Origin: an uncultured Lachnospiraceae bacterium
Lineage (GTDB): Bacteria; Bacillota; Clostridia; Lachnospirales; Lachnospiraceae
NCBI GenBank assembly: GCA_910577015.1
Contig: CAJTKU010000010.1
Location: forward strand, 1-64,000
Direction of reading: 5' to 3'
Length of the DNA stretch: 64,000 nt
Below are positions 18,228-26,756 of the stretch, in pieces; within the stretch, counting starts at the first letter, position 1, and every line of letters begins with the position of its first letter. Position numbers and translations under genes: made by a program. Below the pieces are notes generated by a model. That model had not been told where the DNA came from. It made no database searches and was given only the letters and a program-made list of their open reading frames with translations.

Positions 18228-18480
18228 AACAAAAAAACTCCCGTCCTGTTCAAAAGGACGAGAGTCACTCCCGTGTTACCACCTCATGTTCATAAACAGC
18301 TCACGCTGCTTACCTTTTCAAGTACGGCCTGTTGGCGATACTCTAGCACGATAACGTGTGCAGGATACGTCGCAGCCTACTCCTGGGTTTCGGTGCGAAG
18401 CTCAAAGATGTATTCGCATAAAGCTTCCCATGCGCCTCTCATCAACCGGCTGCTTTCTGTATGTTTCACCTTATGTTACT
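18228..18480 (-). promoter_or_regulatory. T-box leader (tRNA-Tyr) of tyrS
   Basis: Read on the minus strand, the T-box sequence TGGTAACACGGG (18270-18281) is followed by a terminator stem (CTCTCGTCC / GGACGGGAG) and a run of T (18228-18237). In stem I, GCGAATACATCTTTGAGC matches the usual specifier-loop layout and gives specifier TAC (18410-18412), a tyrosine codon. This agrees with control of tyrS by uncharged tRNA-Tyr. Bases 18481-18598, before the next gene, show nothing clear apart from AT-rich sequence likely to hold the promoter. Confidence 0.92.
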
Positions 18481-18598
18481 TATTCTTATCATTGCTTTTC
18501 TTCATCAATTAACTTGAATTATGAAATTACGGTTATTATAAACATCATTTTATCTAATGTCAAGGGGTAAATTCAAAGTAAATTATGCTGGCGTTTTC

Positions 18599-18919
18599 TT
18601 ATTTTTTCTTATACTTCCCCTCAATCTTCAACACATACACTATCATCGCCGCTATGGCTTCCAGCAAAACGCCTATCGTGGAAAGAAGAATATATGGTGA
18701 ATTTTGACCGGCAAGCAATGGCAGTCCGAGCAGGATAAAAACAACTCCGAAAACAAACCACAGTTTTCCCATTGCCCGGTTGTATGCCTTCACATCCGCA
18801 ATCGGCAGGGTCCCGGCATTGGCCCAGAAGCCAAACGCAGTTTCCCTTTTGGAGAAATACTCATATATGCCCATCCCCACAAAGACCAGTCCCATCACCG
18901 TCCAGATTGTAAAAGCCAT
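18599..18919 (-). CDS. Small three-helix membrane protein
   Basis: A 106-residue protein with three hydrophobic segments (near residues 1-20, 52-68 and 76-98). It resembles the DUF3784-like small membrane proteins common in Clostridia (GFWANAGTLPIADVKAYNRAMGKLWFVFG). No catalytic motif is visible and the function is unknown. It follows the dipeptidase gene by 44 bases on the same strand and may share its transcript. Confidence 0.65.
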   Translation of the reverse strand: MAFTIWTVMGLVFVGMGIYEYFSKRETAFGFWANAGTLPIADVKAYNRAMGKLWFVFGVVFILLGLPLLAGQNSPYILLSTIGVLLEAIAAMIVYVLKIEGKYKKK

Positions 18920-18963
18920 GCCGCACCTTCTTTCCGTATCTTATAGTTATTTTAACGTCCCTG

Positions 18964-20013
18964 TTATTTCAGGACCTCTTTGTAAACCCGAAGCACATTC
19001 CCGTAAAATATCTTATCCAGTTGTCCTTCAGTAAAGCCGCCCTTCTTTAAGGCATCCGCGAGCCTATCCATCTTATCGGCCCCAGTCAGTTCAGCATGGG
19101 TATCTATTCCGTCAAAATCGCTGCCGATACCGAGGCACTCCACGCCGCCGACCGCCACTATATGTTTCGCATGATTTACGATTGCCGCTATGGTTCCCGG
19201 ATTTTTCACCCCCACCGGCACCTGCGTCAAAAAATCAGCGCAGAAATTCAGTCCCATAACTCCGCCCCGCTCTGCCAGCCTGTGTATCATGTCGTCGCTT
19301 AAGTTCCTCACACAGGGACAGACATCCCTGGAATTGGAATGGCTTGCCACAAAAGGCTTTCGGGTATGGGCAAGAACATCATAAAAACCGGCGTCCGACA
19401 TATGCGATACATCCACTATCATGCCCAGTCTTTCCATTTCTTCCACAAAAGTAATCCCTTTTTCTGTTAAACCGTTTTTAACATTGGGCGTATTCAAATA
19501 ATTCAACGTCACCAGATTCAGAACAGATAAATTACCGTTCTGTTCAGCAATTTTTAATTTTTGACCCTGTCTCCTGTCCAGATTAGGGAAACCAAGTTCA
19601 TTGGGATAGTTCCACAACAAAGTAAGCATACGCACACCCTGTTTATACAGGATGCGGAGTTTCTCCAAATCCCCTCCGCACACACCGCCTTCTTCAACGG
19701 TAAGCATGGCGGAAATCTTTCCCTCCGTCCGGTTCTTTTCAATGTCAGAGTAGGATAGCACCGTGGCAATGCTGTCTTTGTTTTCCAGTATTTCCTGCAT
19801 ATAAAGCCCAAAAAGCTCCTGCACTTCCTGCCATGCATCCTCAGCCTTTCCCATCTCTACAAAAAGGGCAAAATTCTGTAAAAGATAATCGCTCTTCTGC
19901 ATCTTGCAGATATCTATGTGGCAGTCATTTTTCCTTAAATCCGCCGCTTCACCGGCCCGCTTTTTCTTTAGAAGTGCGGAAATGGTATCGCAATGCATAT
20001 CGACCACTTTCAT
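18964..20013 (-). CDS. Membrane-dipeptidase-type metallopeptidase (M19)
   Basis: A 349-residue member of the renal dipeptidase family, zinc enzymes that split dipeptides including those with D-residues. The metal ligands and motifs are visible: MHCDTISAL (HxD), LTVEEGG, VDVSHMSDAGF, ASHSNSRDVC and GIGSDFDGID. There is no signal peptide, so it is probably cytoplasmic as in other Firmicutes. The start follows a run of six G. The role is likely peptide scavenging. Confidence 0.93.
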   Translation of the reverse strand: MKVVDMHCDTISALLKKKRAGEAADLRKNDCHIDICKMQKSDYLLQNFALFVEMGKAEDAWQEVQELFGLYMQEILENKDSIATVLSYSDIEKNRTEGKISAMLTVEEGGVCGGDLEKLRILYKQGVRMLTLLWNYPNELGFPNLDRRQGQKLKIAEQNGNLSVLNLVTLNYLNTPNVKNGLTEKGITFVEEMERLGMIVDVSHMSDAGFYDVLAHTRKPFVASHSNSRDVCPCVRNLSDDMIHRLAERGGVMGLNFCADFLTQVPVGVKNPGTIAAIVNHAKHIVAVGGVECLGIGSDFDGIDTHAELTGADKMDRLADALKKGGFTEGQLDKIFYGNVLRVYKEVLK

Positions 20014-20146
20014 AAATGTCCCCCCTTGATATTATTTGCAATCAATCTTCTTTATTATCTTCTATTATATTCCAAAATGGGTTTCTTGCCTATAGGAAAT
20101 TTTCTTGGGTCTTTGTATTTTTCATGCCTGCCCCGTCGGGCGTCAT

Positions 20147-20179
20147 GAAAAATGCCCCGGCAGCGATATCTGCCGGGGC
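20147..20179 (-). terminator. Terminator of the uracil permease gene
   Basis: On the minus strand the stem GCCCCGGCA / TGCCGGGGC is followed by ATTTTTC, starting about 20 bases after the permease stop codon. A second imperfect hairpin with arms TTCATG/CATGAA lies just beyond. Confidence 0.85.
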
Positions 20180-20198
20180 TGGAAACCCAAATCTGTTT

Positions 20199-21593
20199 TT
20201 ATCTTCCGGTTCCGAAGTTTACGCCTGTATCATCAGGCTTCTCTTCGTCAAACTTATAATCCTTGCCCGGCAGGATAGCGTTGAGCAGGATGCCGGTAAG
20301 CGCTCCTACTGCCAGACCGGAAAGGCTGATGGTTATATTTCCTATGGGGAAGGAGATTGCCCCTGCCGCACTGTAATTGATACCGATGGACAGCACCAGA
20401 ATCAATGCTGCAATAATGATATTGCGGCTCTTTGTAAAATCAGTCTGCGTTTCCACAATATTGCGGACGCCGACTGCTGAAATCATACCGTAAAGCACAA
20501 GTGATACACCGCCGCAGGTAGCTGTGGGCATACAGCCGATAATGGCGGCAAACTTAGGTGAGAAAGAAAACAGTATGGCAAGACCGGCTGCAATCCTGAT
20601 TACCGCAGGGTCAAATACCTTTGTCAAGGACAAAACGCCCGTATTCTCCCCATATGTGGTATTTGCAGGCGCACCAAACAGGGACGCAAGTGTCGTTGCC
20701 AGACCGTCGCCAAGCAGGGTACGGTGCAGTCCCGGGTCCTTAATATAATTTTTGCCAACCGTGGATGAAATAGCGGAAACATCCCCGATATGCTCCACCA
20801 TGGTCGCCAAGGCGAGAGGTACGATAGTGATGATGGAGGTAACCAGCATACTGCCGTCCACGCCGTTTCCGAACAGGTAAAATACGGTATGGTCCCATTT
20901 AATGGGATTGCCAATCCATGCCGCCTCTGCAACAGGCGTAAAATCCACTTTTCCAAAGCAGGCTGCCACCACATAGGAGCCAACGACACCAATGATAATG
21001 GGAACAATCTTAATCATTCCCTTTCCCCAAATATTGCAGACCACCACGAGGGCAATTGCAACCAGCGCAATAGGCCAGTTTGTAGCACAGTTATCAATCG
21101 CCGACTGTGAAAGGGTAAGGCCGATGGCTATGATTATCGGACCCGTAACAATGGGCGGGAAGAACTTCATGACCCTGCCTGTCCCAAAAACCTTTATAAG
21201 GGCAGACATAATCAGATAAACCAGACCGGCACATGCTACTCCCAGGCAGGCATAAGGAATCATCTCTACATTGGAAATTGTCTGTTCCCCGTTAGCGTCC
21301 GTAAGCATCGGACAAATGGCAAAGTAACCACCCAGAAAAGCAAAGGAAGAGCCTAAAAATGCGGGCACTTTCCCTTTTGTCACCAAATGGAACAAAAGCG
21401 TTCCAAGACCCGCAAACAACAAGGTTGTGGAAACATCCAGACCTGTCAGCATGGGTACCAAAATCGTGGCGCCGAACATGGCAAACATATGTTGTACGCC
21501 AAGTATCAGCATCTTTGGAGCCCCGAGCTGTTTCGCATCATAGATGCCACCCTCCCCAAGCACCACCTTCTGCTTCTTTTTCTCATCACTCAT
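20199..21593 (-). CDS. uraA: Uracil/xanthine permease (NCS2 family)
   Basis: A 464-residue NCS2 transporter with about 14 hydrophobic segments. Family signatures include LGVQHMFAMFGATILVPMLTGLD at the N-terminus, the GSSFAFLGGY loop, and FGAPANTTYGENTGVLSLTKV, the NxTxxGENxG substrate motif of uracil and xanthine carriers. NTTYGEN favours uracil. The start is placed at 21593, with GGAGGAG 8 bases upstream, rather than at 21614. It is monocistronic, with a terminator downstream. No purine riboswitch is seen in its leader. Confidence 0.92.
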   Translation of the reverse strand: MSDEKKKQKVVLGEGGIYDAKQLGAPKMLILGVQHMFAMFGATILVPMLTGLDVSTTLLFAGLGTLLFHLVTKGKVPAFLGSSFAFLGGYFAICPMLTDANGEQTISNVEMIPYACLGVACAGLVYLIMSALIKVFGTGRVMKFFPPIVTGPIIIAIGLTLSQSAIDNCATNWPIALVAIALVVVCNIWGKGMIKIVPIIIGVVGSYVVAACFGKVDFTPVAEAAWIGNPIKWDHTVFYLFGNGVDGSMLVTSIITIVPLALATMVEHIGDVSAISSTVGKNYIKDPGLHRTLLGDGLATTLASLFGAPANTTYGENTGVLSLTKVFDPAVIRIAAGLAILFSFSPKFAAIIGCMPTATCGGVSLVLYGMISAVGVRNIVETQTDFTKSRNIIIAALILVLSIGINYSAAGAISFPIGNITISLSGLAVGALTGILLNAILPGKDYKFDEEKPDDTGVNFGTGR

Positions 21594-21690
21594 TACGTTT
21601 TCTCCTCCATACATTATAAAATTTTTCTAAACTGTCCTAATCTATCATAACTAATGGAGGAAAGTACGTCAATCCTTATTTCTGATGTAT

Positions 21691-21859
21691 GCCGGATTTT
21701 ATACAGGCGGGGCGGCGCATTTGTTCCAACAGGACGCGCTCTCGCTCGGGTAAAAACGCAGCGGCACATAGGATGCTATAGAACAGCATCCAAGGGCCGG
21801 CGTTTTTACACGGTCCTTTATGGAATCAAATGCGCCGCCCCGCCTGTATAAAATCCGGC
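21691..21859 (+). repeat. Repeat family A, copy A2
   Basis: The outer arms of 32 bases (21691-21722 and 21828-21859) are perfectly complementary, yet most of their sequence differs from A1. The core is conserved (GCATTTGTTCCAACAGGAC, CGGGTAAAAAC, GTTTTTACACGGTCC). There is one central hairpin, GGATGCT/AGCATCC. It lies 14 bases after the stop codon of the SGNH hydrolase gene (read on the minus strand) and upstream of the permease gene. Confidence 0.9.
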
Positions 21860-21872
21860 AGTTGATGTTTTT

Positions 21873-22760
21873 CTACTCTTTTGAAAATACCACTGCATGT
21901 TCCATGAGGAACTGTTTCCAGATGGAGACGTACTGGGCTTTCAGGTGGACGCCGTCAAAGGTATAGCTGCTTATCAGCCCGCCGTCCTCATCGCAAATCA
22001 GGGGATTGACATCCAGATAAAATACTTTCTGGTTATCCGCAAGCTTTTCGATTTCCGCGTTTCTTGCGTCAATTCCTTCGTTGCTGATGTAATCTCCCTG
22101 GGCCGAGCGTTCGCCTGTTACCCGCATGATAGCCTGCACGTAGATGATGGCGTCAGGCTGCAATTCCTGAAGGTGTGTTATCACCGTCCTGTATTTTTCC
22201 ATAAAAGTATCCACCGTGCCGGTGCCCATTTCGTTGATTCCTATCATCAGGTAGATTTTGGAAAACTGTTTTTCTGTAAGCGCTTCTTCAATGGTCTTCT
22301 TCTGCAGGCTTCCTTCTACCGGAATAATCTCAGCGTCAAATAATTTATAAACAGTCAGCCCGGTTGACGCATAAAACGTGGTATTGTCAAGCCCCCCGTA
22401 TTCCGACAGGCCTACCGTTCTGGAATCCCCGATAAATACTGCATCGTCAAAATAAGTATCATCCGCTGTCATATATTCCCATGGAACAAAAGCACCGTCC
22501 CCGCCCGAAATGTCTTCCACTGTTTCATTGCCGGAAACACTGTTTGCCGATACACTGTCCCCGCCGCTTACATCATTTCCTGACACTGTGTCCTCTTCCG
22601 CATGCTCATTCACGCGAAAAGCCTGTTCATAATTTTCCATTCCCCAGGCAAATACTTTTTTAGCCAGATACAAAAGCGGCTCCCTGTTAAAAAAACATAT
22701 GCCGGTAAATGCCAATATCACAAAAAAACGGATATATTTCCTGTCGAACTTTTTTCCCAT
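21873..22760 (-). CDS. Membrane-anchored SGNH/GDSL hydrolase
   Basis: A 295-residue protein with an N-terminal membrane anchor (residues 9-27) and an external SGNH esterase or acyltransferase domain. Block I is VFIGDSRTVGL, the catalytic DxxH is FDGVHLK, and MIGINEMGTG carries the block III residues. The linker at 55-85 is a low-complexity run of VSGN/VSGG repeats. With the MBOAT gene just upstream, it probably forms an O-acylation pair that moves acetyl groups onto an extracellular polymer (inference from the PatA/PatB and AlgI/AlgJ logic). The start at 22760 follows GAGGA and lies 30 bases after repeat B1. Confidence 0.82.
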   Translation of the reverse strand: MGKKFDRKYIRFFVILAFTGICFFNREPLLYLAKKVFAWGMENYEQAFRVNEHAEEDTVSGNDVSGGDSVSANSVSGNETVEDISGGDGAFVPWEYMTADDTYFDDAVFIGDSRTVGLSEYGGLDNTTFYASTGLTVYKLFDAEIIPVEGSLQKKTIEEALTEKQFSKIYLMIGINEMGTGTVDTFMEKYRTVITHLQELQPDAIIYVQAIMRVTGERSAQGDYISNEGIDARNAEIEKLADNQKVFYLDVNPLICDEDGGLISSYTFDGVHLKAQYVSIWKQFLMEHAVVFSKE

Positions 22761-22789
22761 TTTATCCTCATTTCCACACTAACCGCCAT

Positions 22790-22948
22790 GCCGCCACTCC
22801 ATGGCGGCACATAATCCCACGAAACTAAAGTTTCGATGGAAAATGCCGCTTTTCAGGCATTTTCCGGCGTGGAACTTAGAAGTTCTCCGCGAAACAGCCT
22901 CTGCTGTGAGCGGAAATTGCCAAAGGCAATTAGAACTTCTTTCCACGC
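22790..22948 (-). repeat. Repeat family B, copy B1
   Basis: A 159-base structured element, read on the minus strand. It starts GCGTGGAAAGAAGTTCT, closes with AGAACTTCT...CCACGC, then has three more hairpins (GGAAAATGCC/GGCATTTTCC, CGAAACT/AGTTTCG, GCCGCCA/TGGCGGC). Its first bases complete the TAG stop codon of the MBOAT gene. It ends about 30 bases before the SGNH start. Copy B2 is at 54218, and a deleted copy is at 25976. Confidence 0.88.
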
Positions 22949-24312
22949 TAAAATCTGGAATACATAAAAGGATTATTCCCTTCTATCATGATGCGCCATA
23001 CGCATCTCCAAAACAATACCGCCAAAACCAGCATACCGGGGATGCTGTCCTTAAACCGTTCAAATAACCGCTTCGGAAGCGGCGTACACATGAAAAATCC
23101 TGTCAAAAACAGTATGCCGAAGTTTTGCAGCTGCTTTGTAATATCTCCCGTGTTGACATTGATACCGGCAGTCAGCCCGAAAAGCCTGCCAAAATAGATG
23201 CGCAAATCCGACAGGTCGGAAATAGCAAAGCACATCCATGTCAGCGGAATGACAAACAGCACATATATATGCGGCAATAGCTTCCCTTTGCTTAATTGGT
23301 TATTTCTGTCTATCAGCCTTTCCATCACAATCAGAAACCAGAGCGCAAGACCCCATAGCAAAAAGTTAATGCTGCCGCCATGCCAGAATGACGTCAATAT
23401 CCAAACCACCAATAAATTGAAGATGGTACGCAAAATACCTTTTCGGCTCCCGCCCAGCGGAATATACACATAATTCCGAAACCACCTTCCCAATGTCGCA
23501 TGCCATCTCCTGTAAAACTCCCTGACGCTTTTTGCCGTATAGGGTTGGAAAAAATTCTCCGGAAGGGAAAAACCGAGCATCTGGCCTAATCCCACCGCCA
23601 TCAGGGAATATCCGTAAAAATCAAAATAAATCTGCATGGAAAAACCGATTGCGCCCATCCACGCAAGCGGAGTGGATATGCTCGCAAAACCGACAGTCTG
23701 CAAATCATGCCAGAGCAATGCCAGCCTGTCTGCCAGAAGCACTTTCAGGGAAAGCCCGTACACAAAATTTTTCATGCCTTTGTCCATATCTTCAAGCCTG
23801 TATGCACGCTGCCTCAAATCTCCCGCAACTTCATTGTAGGAAACAATCGGCCCCGCCACCAGCTGCGGGAACATACTGATATAAGTGCCAAGCCGGATAA
23901 AAGACTGCTCCGCCTTTATATCGCCCCGATAGACATCCGTCAGATAGGATATAATCTGAAAAGTGTAAAAGCTAATGCCGAGCGGCATTCCTATGGAATC
24001 GGGCATCCAGTACATCCGCGGCGCCCATTTAAAAAAGACTAACACTAATACATCGACCGCCACTATGAAAATGTAGAGCGCCCGGTTTTTATTTATTTTC
24101 TTTTTTCTTTTTATTACAAGGCGTTTTCCCGCCGCAAAGTTTATCACCGACGAAACCACCAGCAAAAACACGTATACCGGTTCTCCGTATGCATAAAACA
24201 ACAGACTGCCAGTAAGCAGTATGAGATTCCTGTATCTTGCCGGGGTAAGGTAGTAGATAAAAACAAAAATCGGAAGAAAACACAATAAAAATTCTACACT
24301 GTTAAATACCAC
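22948..24312 (-). CDS. MBOAT family O-acyltransferase (AlgI-like)
   Basis: A 454-residue polytopic membrane protein of the MBOAT family (AlgI/PatA/DltB-like), which carries acyl groups across the membrane for polysaccharide O-acetylation. Recognisable features are MVFNSVEFLL at the start, PLGISFYTFQIISYLTDVYRG, FPQLVAGPIVSY, REFYRRWHATLGRWFRNYVYIPLGGSRKG, and the catalytic histidine in LTSFWHGGSINF. The apparent start is GTG with no clear SD; the family normally starts with MVF, which fits. The stop codon TAG is formed by the first bases of repeat B1. The SGNH gene follows as its likely partner. Confidence 0.9.
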   Translation of the reverse strand: MVFNSVEFLLCFLPIFVFIYYLTPARYRNLILLTGSLLFYAYGEPVYVFLLVVSSVINFAAGKRLVIKRKKKINKNRALYIFIVAVDVLVLVFFKWAPRMYWMPDSIGMPLGISFYTFQIISYLTDVYRGDIKAEQSFIRLGTYISMFPQLVAGPIVSYNEVAGDLRQRAYRLEDMDKGMKNFVYGLSLKVLLADRLALLWHDLQTVGFASISTPLAWMGAIGFSMQIYFDFYGYSLMAVGLGQMLGFSLPENFFQPYTAKSVREFYRRWHATLGRWFRNYVYIPLGGSRKGILRTIFNLLVVWILTSFWHGGSINFLLWGLALWFLIVMERLIDRNNQLSKGKLLPHIYVLFVIPLTWMCFAISDLSDLRIYFGRLFGLTAGINVNTGDITKQLQNFGILFLTGFFMCTPLPKRLFERFKDSIPGMLVLAVLFWRCVWRIMIEGNNPFMYSRF

Positions 24313-24488
24313 GTTTTATCACATCGCAATCCGTCTGTCATATTAAAATTGTATCGTTATCCCCTATGTCCTGCAAGTTAAAATTTCTTAATTTTCGCAA
24401 TTGTTTTTTTTCATGATATATTCTACAATTATTCTTAAGACAGACATAATTTATTTAGAGTTTATGCAACAGGCTTAAAGGAGATACC

Positions 24489-25250
24489 ATGAAAGAACAA
24501 TTATATATGATACCCTTAAATGATGCAGTTAATGCCAATGATGAATGTCCTTTCTGCAATGTAGAAAGACAAATTGAACAGGACCTTCTTGACTTTGTAC
24601 TGGGTTCCGGCTCCTCTTACATGGAAAGCAACATTCGTGAACAAACCGACCGTCTGGGATTTTGCCGTCCGCATTTCAAAAAAATGTTTGATTACGGCAA
24701 TACCCTGGGAAACGGCTGGATTTTGAAAACCCATTATAAACGCATGTTGGAAGAATTTGACAAACAGGTAAAGTCTTACACGCCCGGCCGCGCCTCCTTA
24801 AAAGGCATGTTCCGAAAAGATACGCCGGCGTCCAATCCCGTCAGCGCCTGGGTAAAAGAGAAGAATGAGTCCTGCTACATATGCAGCTACTATAAAGAAC
24901 ACTACGAGCGCTATCTGGATACTTTTTTTGTGATGTACAAAAAGGACGCCGCATTCCGCTCCAAAATAGAAAACGGAAAAGGGTTCTGCCTTACCCATTT
25001 CGGCGATTTGCTGGAAGCCGGTGAATCCAAACTCCCGGAAAAAGAGCAGGCTGCTTTCTATGACATGCTATGCAATCTGATGCGCGACAACCTGAGCCGC
25101 CTTTCCGAAGACGTTTCATGGCTGATAGAAAAGTTTGATTACCGCAACAAAGACGCAGACTGGAAAAACTCAAAGGACGCCATCCAGCGCGGCATGCAGA
25201 AACTCAAAGGCGGTTATCCCGCTGACCCTGTCTACAAGATGAACAAGTAA
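24489..25250 (+). CDS. DUF6062 family protein
   Basis: A 253-residue protein resembling the DUF6062 family found in Clostridia. It contains two similar halves, each with a CxxC pair and a later C..H (CPFCNVE with GFCRPHF; CYICSYY with GFCLTHF). This suggests duplicated zinc- or metal-binding units. Function is unknown. It is soluble and mostly helical. The start follows AAAGGAG. It converges with the TetR gene, with only one base between the stops. Confidence 0.75.
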   Translation: MKEQLYMIPLNDAVNANDECPFCNVERQIEQDLLDFVLGSGSSYMESNIREQTDRLGFCRPHFKKMFDYGNTLGNGWILKTHYKRMLEEFDKQVKSYTPGRASLKGMFRKDTPASNPVSAWVKEKNESCYICSYYKEHYERYLDTFFVMYKKDAAFRSKIENGKGFCLTHFGDLLEAGESKLPEKEQAAFYDMLCNLMRDNLSRLSEDVSWLIEKFDYRNKDADWKNSKDAIQRGMQKLKGGYPADPVYKMNK

Positions 25251-25251
25251 T

Positions 25252-25866
25252 TCAATGTGCAATGTTTTTGTATGTAAGAAGTTTCATCATATCAATGTAG
25301 CCCACAATCTCCTGATACAGCATGTCCGGGTGGAAAGAAGCATCCAAAAACCGCTCGGACATCAGTCCCTTTATCGTAAAGTCCATCATTTTACATAACT
25401 TTCTGCCATCGATGCCTGCCGGCAATGAAGAAAAATCCATCTGTGCCTGCAGCCTTTCATAATGCGATGCAAGCACATTCCTCATATCCTCCACGGCAAT
25501 CAGCGCTTCCCCTACATCCTCGCTCATGGAACGTGTCAGAAACTGCTGCATATAGGGATATCCCCTGAGCGCCTGCAGTTTTGCCTGCTCTGTCTGCTTT
25601 AATATTTCAAACATATCCTTTTCTACCGGCGATACCGCTGATTTCAATTCCAGAGTCATATATCTCACACTGTAATCGTATATAAAGGTATAAACCCCAA
25701 GCTTGCTTCCGAAATAATGGAACAATAGCCCCTTACTGATAGCGGCTTCCTTCACAATATCGTCCGTGCTGGCATGACGGTAGCCATGCAGGGCAAAAAT
25801 TTTCAAAGCAGCATTTATCATCCTATCCTGCTTTTCCTTTTTTAAATCAAAAAACCTTCCGTTCAT
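25252..25866 (-). CDS. TetR-family transcriptional regulator
   Basis: A 204-residue regulator with an N-terminal TetR helix-turn-helix (residues 8-55: MINAALKIFALHGYRHASTDDIVKEAAISKGLLFHYFGSK) and a helical ligand-binding domain. Start 25866 is chosen because GGAG lies about 7 bases upstream; an in-frame start at 25893 has no SD. An imperfect inverted sequence, TTGACCTAACCGGTCAG, sits near 25895-25912 upstream of the start and could be its own operator. Targets are unknown. Confidence 0.88.
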   Translation of the reverse strand: MNGRFFDLKKEKQDRMINAALKIFALHGYRHASTDDIVKEAAISKGLLFHYFGSKLGVYTFIYDYSVRYMTLELKSAVSPVEKDMFEILKQTEQAKLQALRGYPYMQQFLTRSMSEDVGEALIAVEDMRNVLASHYERLQAQMDFSSLPAGIDGRKLCKMMDFTIKGLMSERFLDASFHPDMLYQEIVGYIDMMKLLTYKNIAH

Positions 25867-25975
25867 GCCGCCGCTCCTGCCTGCCCTTCCCATAATTGAC
25901 CTAACCGGTCAGAGTTTAAATATACCACATAACACGGTCTCAATCAAGCATGAAAATTGATTTTACTAGGGCGGT

Positions 25976-26044
25976 CTAGCGTGAAAAGAAGTTCTAGCCG
26001 CTCACAGCAGAGGCTGTTTCGCGAAGAACTTCTAAATTTCACGC
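25976..26044 (+). repeat. Repeat family B, deleted copy B3
   Basis: Only the first domain of family B remains, on the plus strand. It begins TAGCGTGAAAAGAAGTTCT and closes with AGAACTTCT and TTTCACGC. The inner hairpin with TGCC/GGCA present in B1 and B2 is missing. The three following hairpins are missing too; repeat A copy A3 follows directly. The arms differ from those of B1 and B2 at paired positions. Confidence 0.8.
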
Positions 26045-26215
26045 CATCATTCCGCACGGCAGCCCGGACAAGCATTTGATTCCATAAAGGACCGTGTAAA
26101 AACACCGGCATTTGGATGCTGTATTTTAGCATCCTATGTGCCGCTGTGTTTTTACCCGAGCGAGAGCGCGTCCTGTTGGAACAAATGCCTGTCCGGGCTG
26201 CCGTGCGGAATGATG
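26045..26215 (-). repeat. Repeat family A, copy A3
   Basis: The reversed orientation of the family A core. The outer arms (about 33 bases, 26045-26077 with 26183-26215) are complementary with one mismatch and have their own sequence (CATCATTCCGCACGGCAGCC). There is one central hairpin, GGATGCT/AGCATCC. It abuts deleted repeat B3. The palindrome can be traced a few bases further out, AAATTT on both sides, interrupted by B3 bases. Bases 26216-26315 are AT-rich and probably hold the promoter of the next gene. Confidence 0.88.
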
Positions 26216-26329
26216 AAATTTATGGTAATATTTATGAAATTTTTATACATAATCCCTTCCTTTTTCCATAAAATAGTATTAAAATGTCTATATTAGATTA
26301 ATTGACCGTAAAATGAAAGGAGTAACCTG

Positions 26330-26689
26330 ATGGCTAAAAAATTTGGTAAGTTTGTGCTCTTTACTGCCGCAGCCGCAGCTGCCTGCGCAGGTATTTATTA
26401 TTACTTCCAGAACAAGGACAAATTTTCTGCAGAGTTTAACGGTGACGAAGATGAAGATTACGATGATTTCAGCGAAGACCTCGATGACGCGGACGCAAAT
26501 CGTTCCTATGTTCCTCTAAGTCACGAAAATACCTCCGGGGAGAATACAGACGCTTCTGCAGAAGGCACTGACAAGGAAGAAGCGCCTTTTGAAAAACTTT
26601 CCTCCCTGGTTGCGGATACTGCAAAAAAGGCAGAAGAAAAGGTAGAAGAATTTTTTGATGAAGATGACGAAGCTTCTTCTGAACAATAA
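26330..26689 (+). CDS. Acidic single-pass membrane protein
   Basis: A 119-residue protein with a basic start (MAKKFGKF), one hydrophobic segment (residues 8-25, ending IYYYF) and a strongly acidic, low-complexity remainder (DEDEDYDDFSEDLDD), then a helical stretch (LVADTAKKAEEKVEEFFDEDDE). No family function is known. The topology suggests an anchor with a flexible tail. The start follows AAAGGAG. Confidence 0.7.
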   Translation: MAKKFGKFVLFTAAAAAACAGIYYYFQNKDKFSAEFNGDEDEDYDDFSEDLDDADANRSYVPLSHENTSGENTDASAEGTDKEEAPFEKLSSLVADTAKKAEEKVEEFFDEDDEASSEQ

Positions 26690-26713
26690 AAGCTTTTCTG
26701 ACTAAAATATCAC

Positions 26714-26756
26714 AAAAAAGCAGGCTGGTTCTTTACAACCATGCCTGCTTTAGTTT
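26714..26756. terminator. Bidirectional terminator (end of the ZTP-controlled operon)
   Basis: The stem AAGCAGGC-TGGTT / AACCA-GCCTGCTT has a T-run on the minus side (TTTTTTG) and a weaker TAGTTTTG on the plus side. The stop codon of the MocR gene falls inside it. It ends the long minus-strand operon and also serves the acidic membrane protein gene. Confidence 0.85.

Noticed and set aside
21691..21859. Repeat A as a simple intrinsic terminator
   Set aside because: A2 and A4 lie just after gene ends, but the arms are 32-33 bp with no T-run, and A1 and A3 lie upstream of genes.
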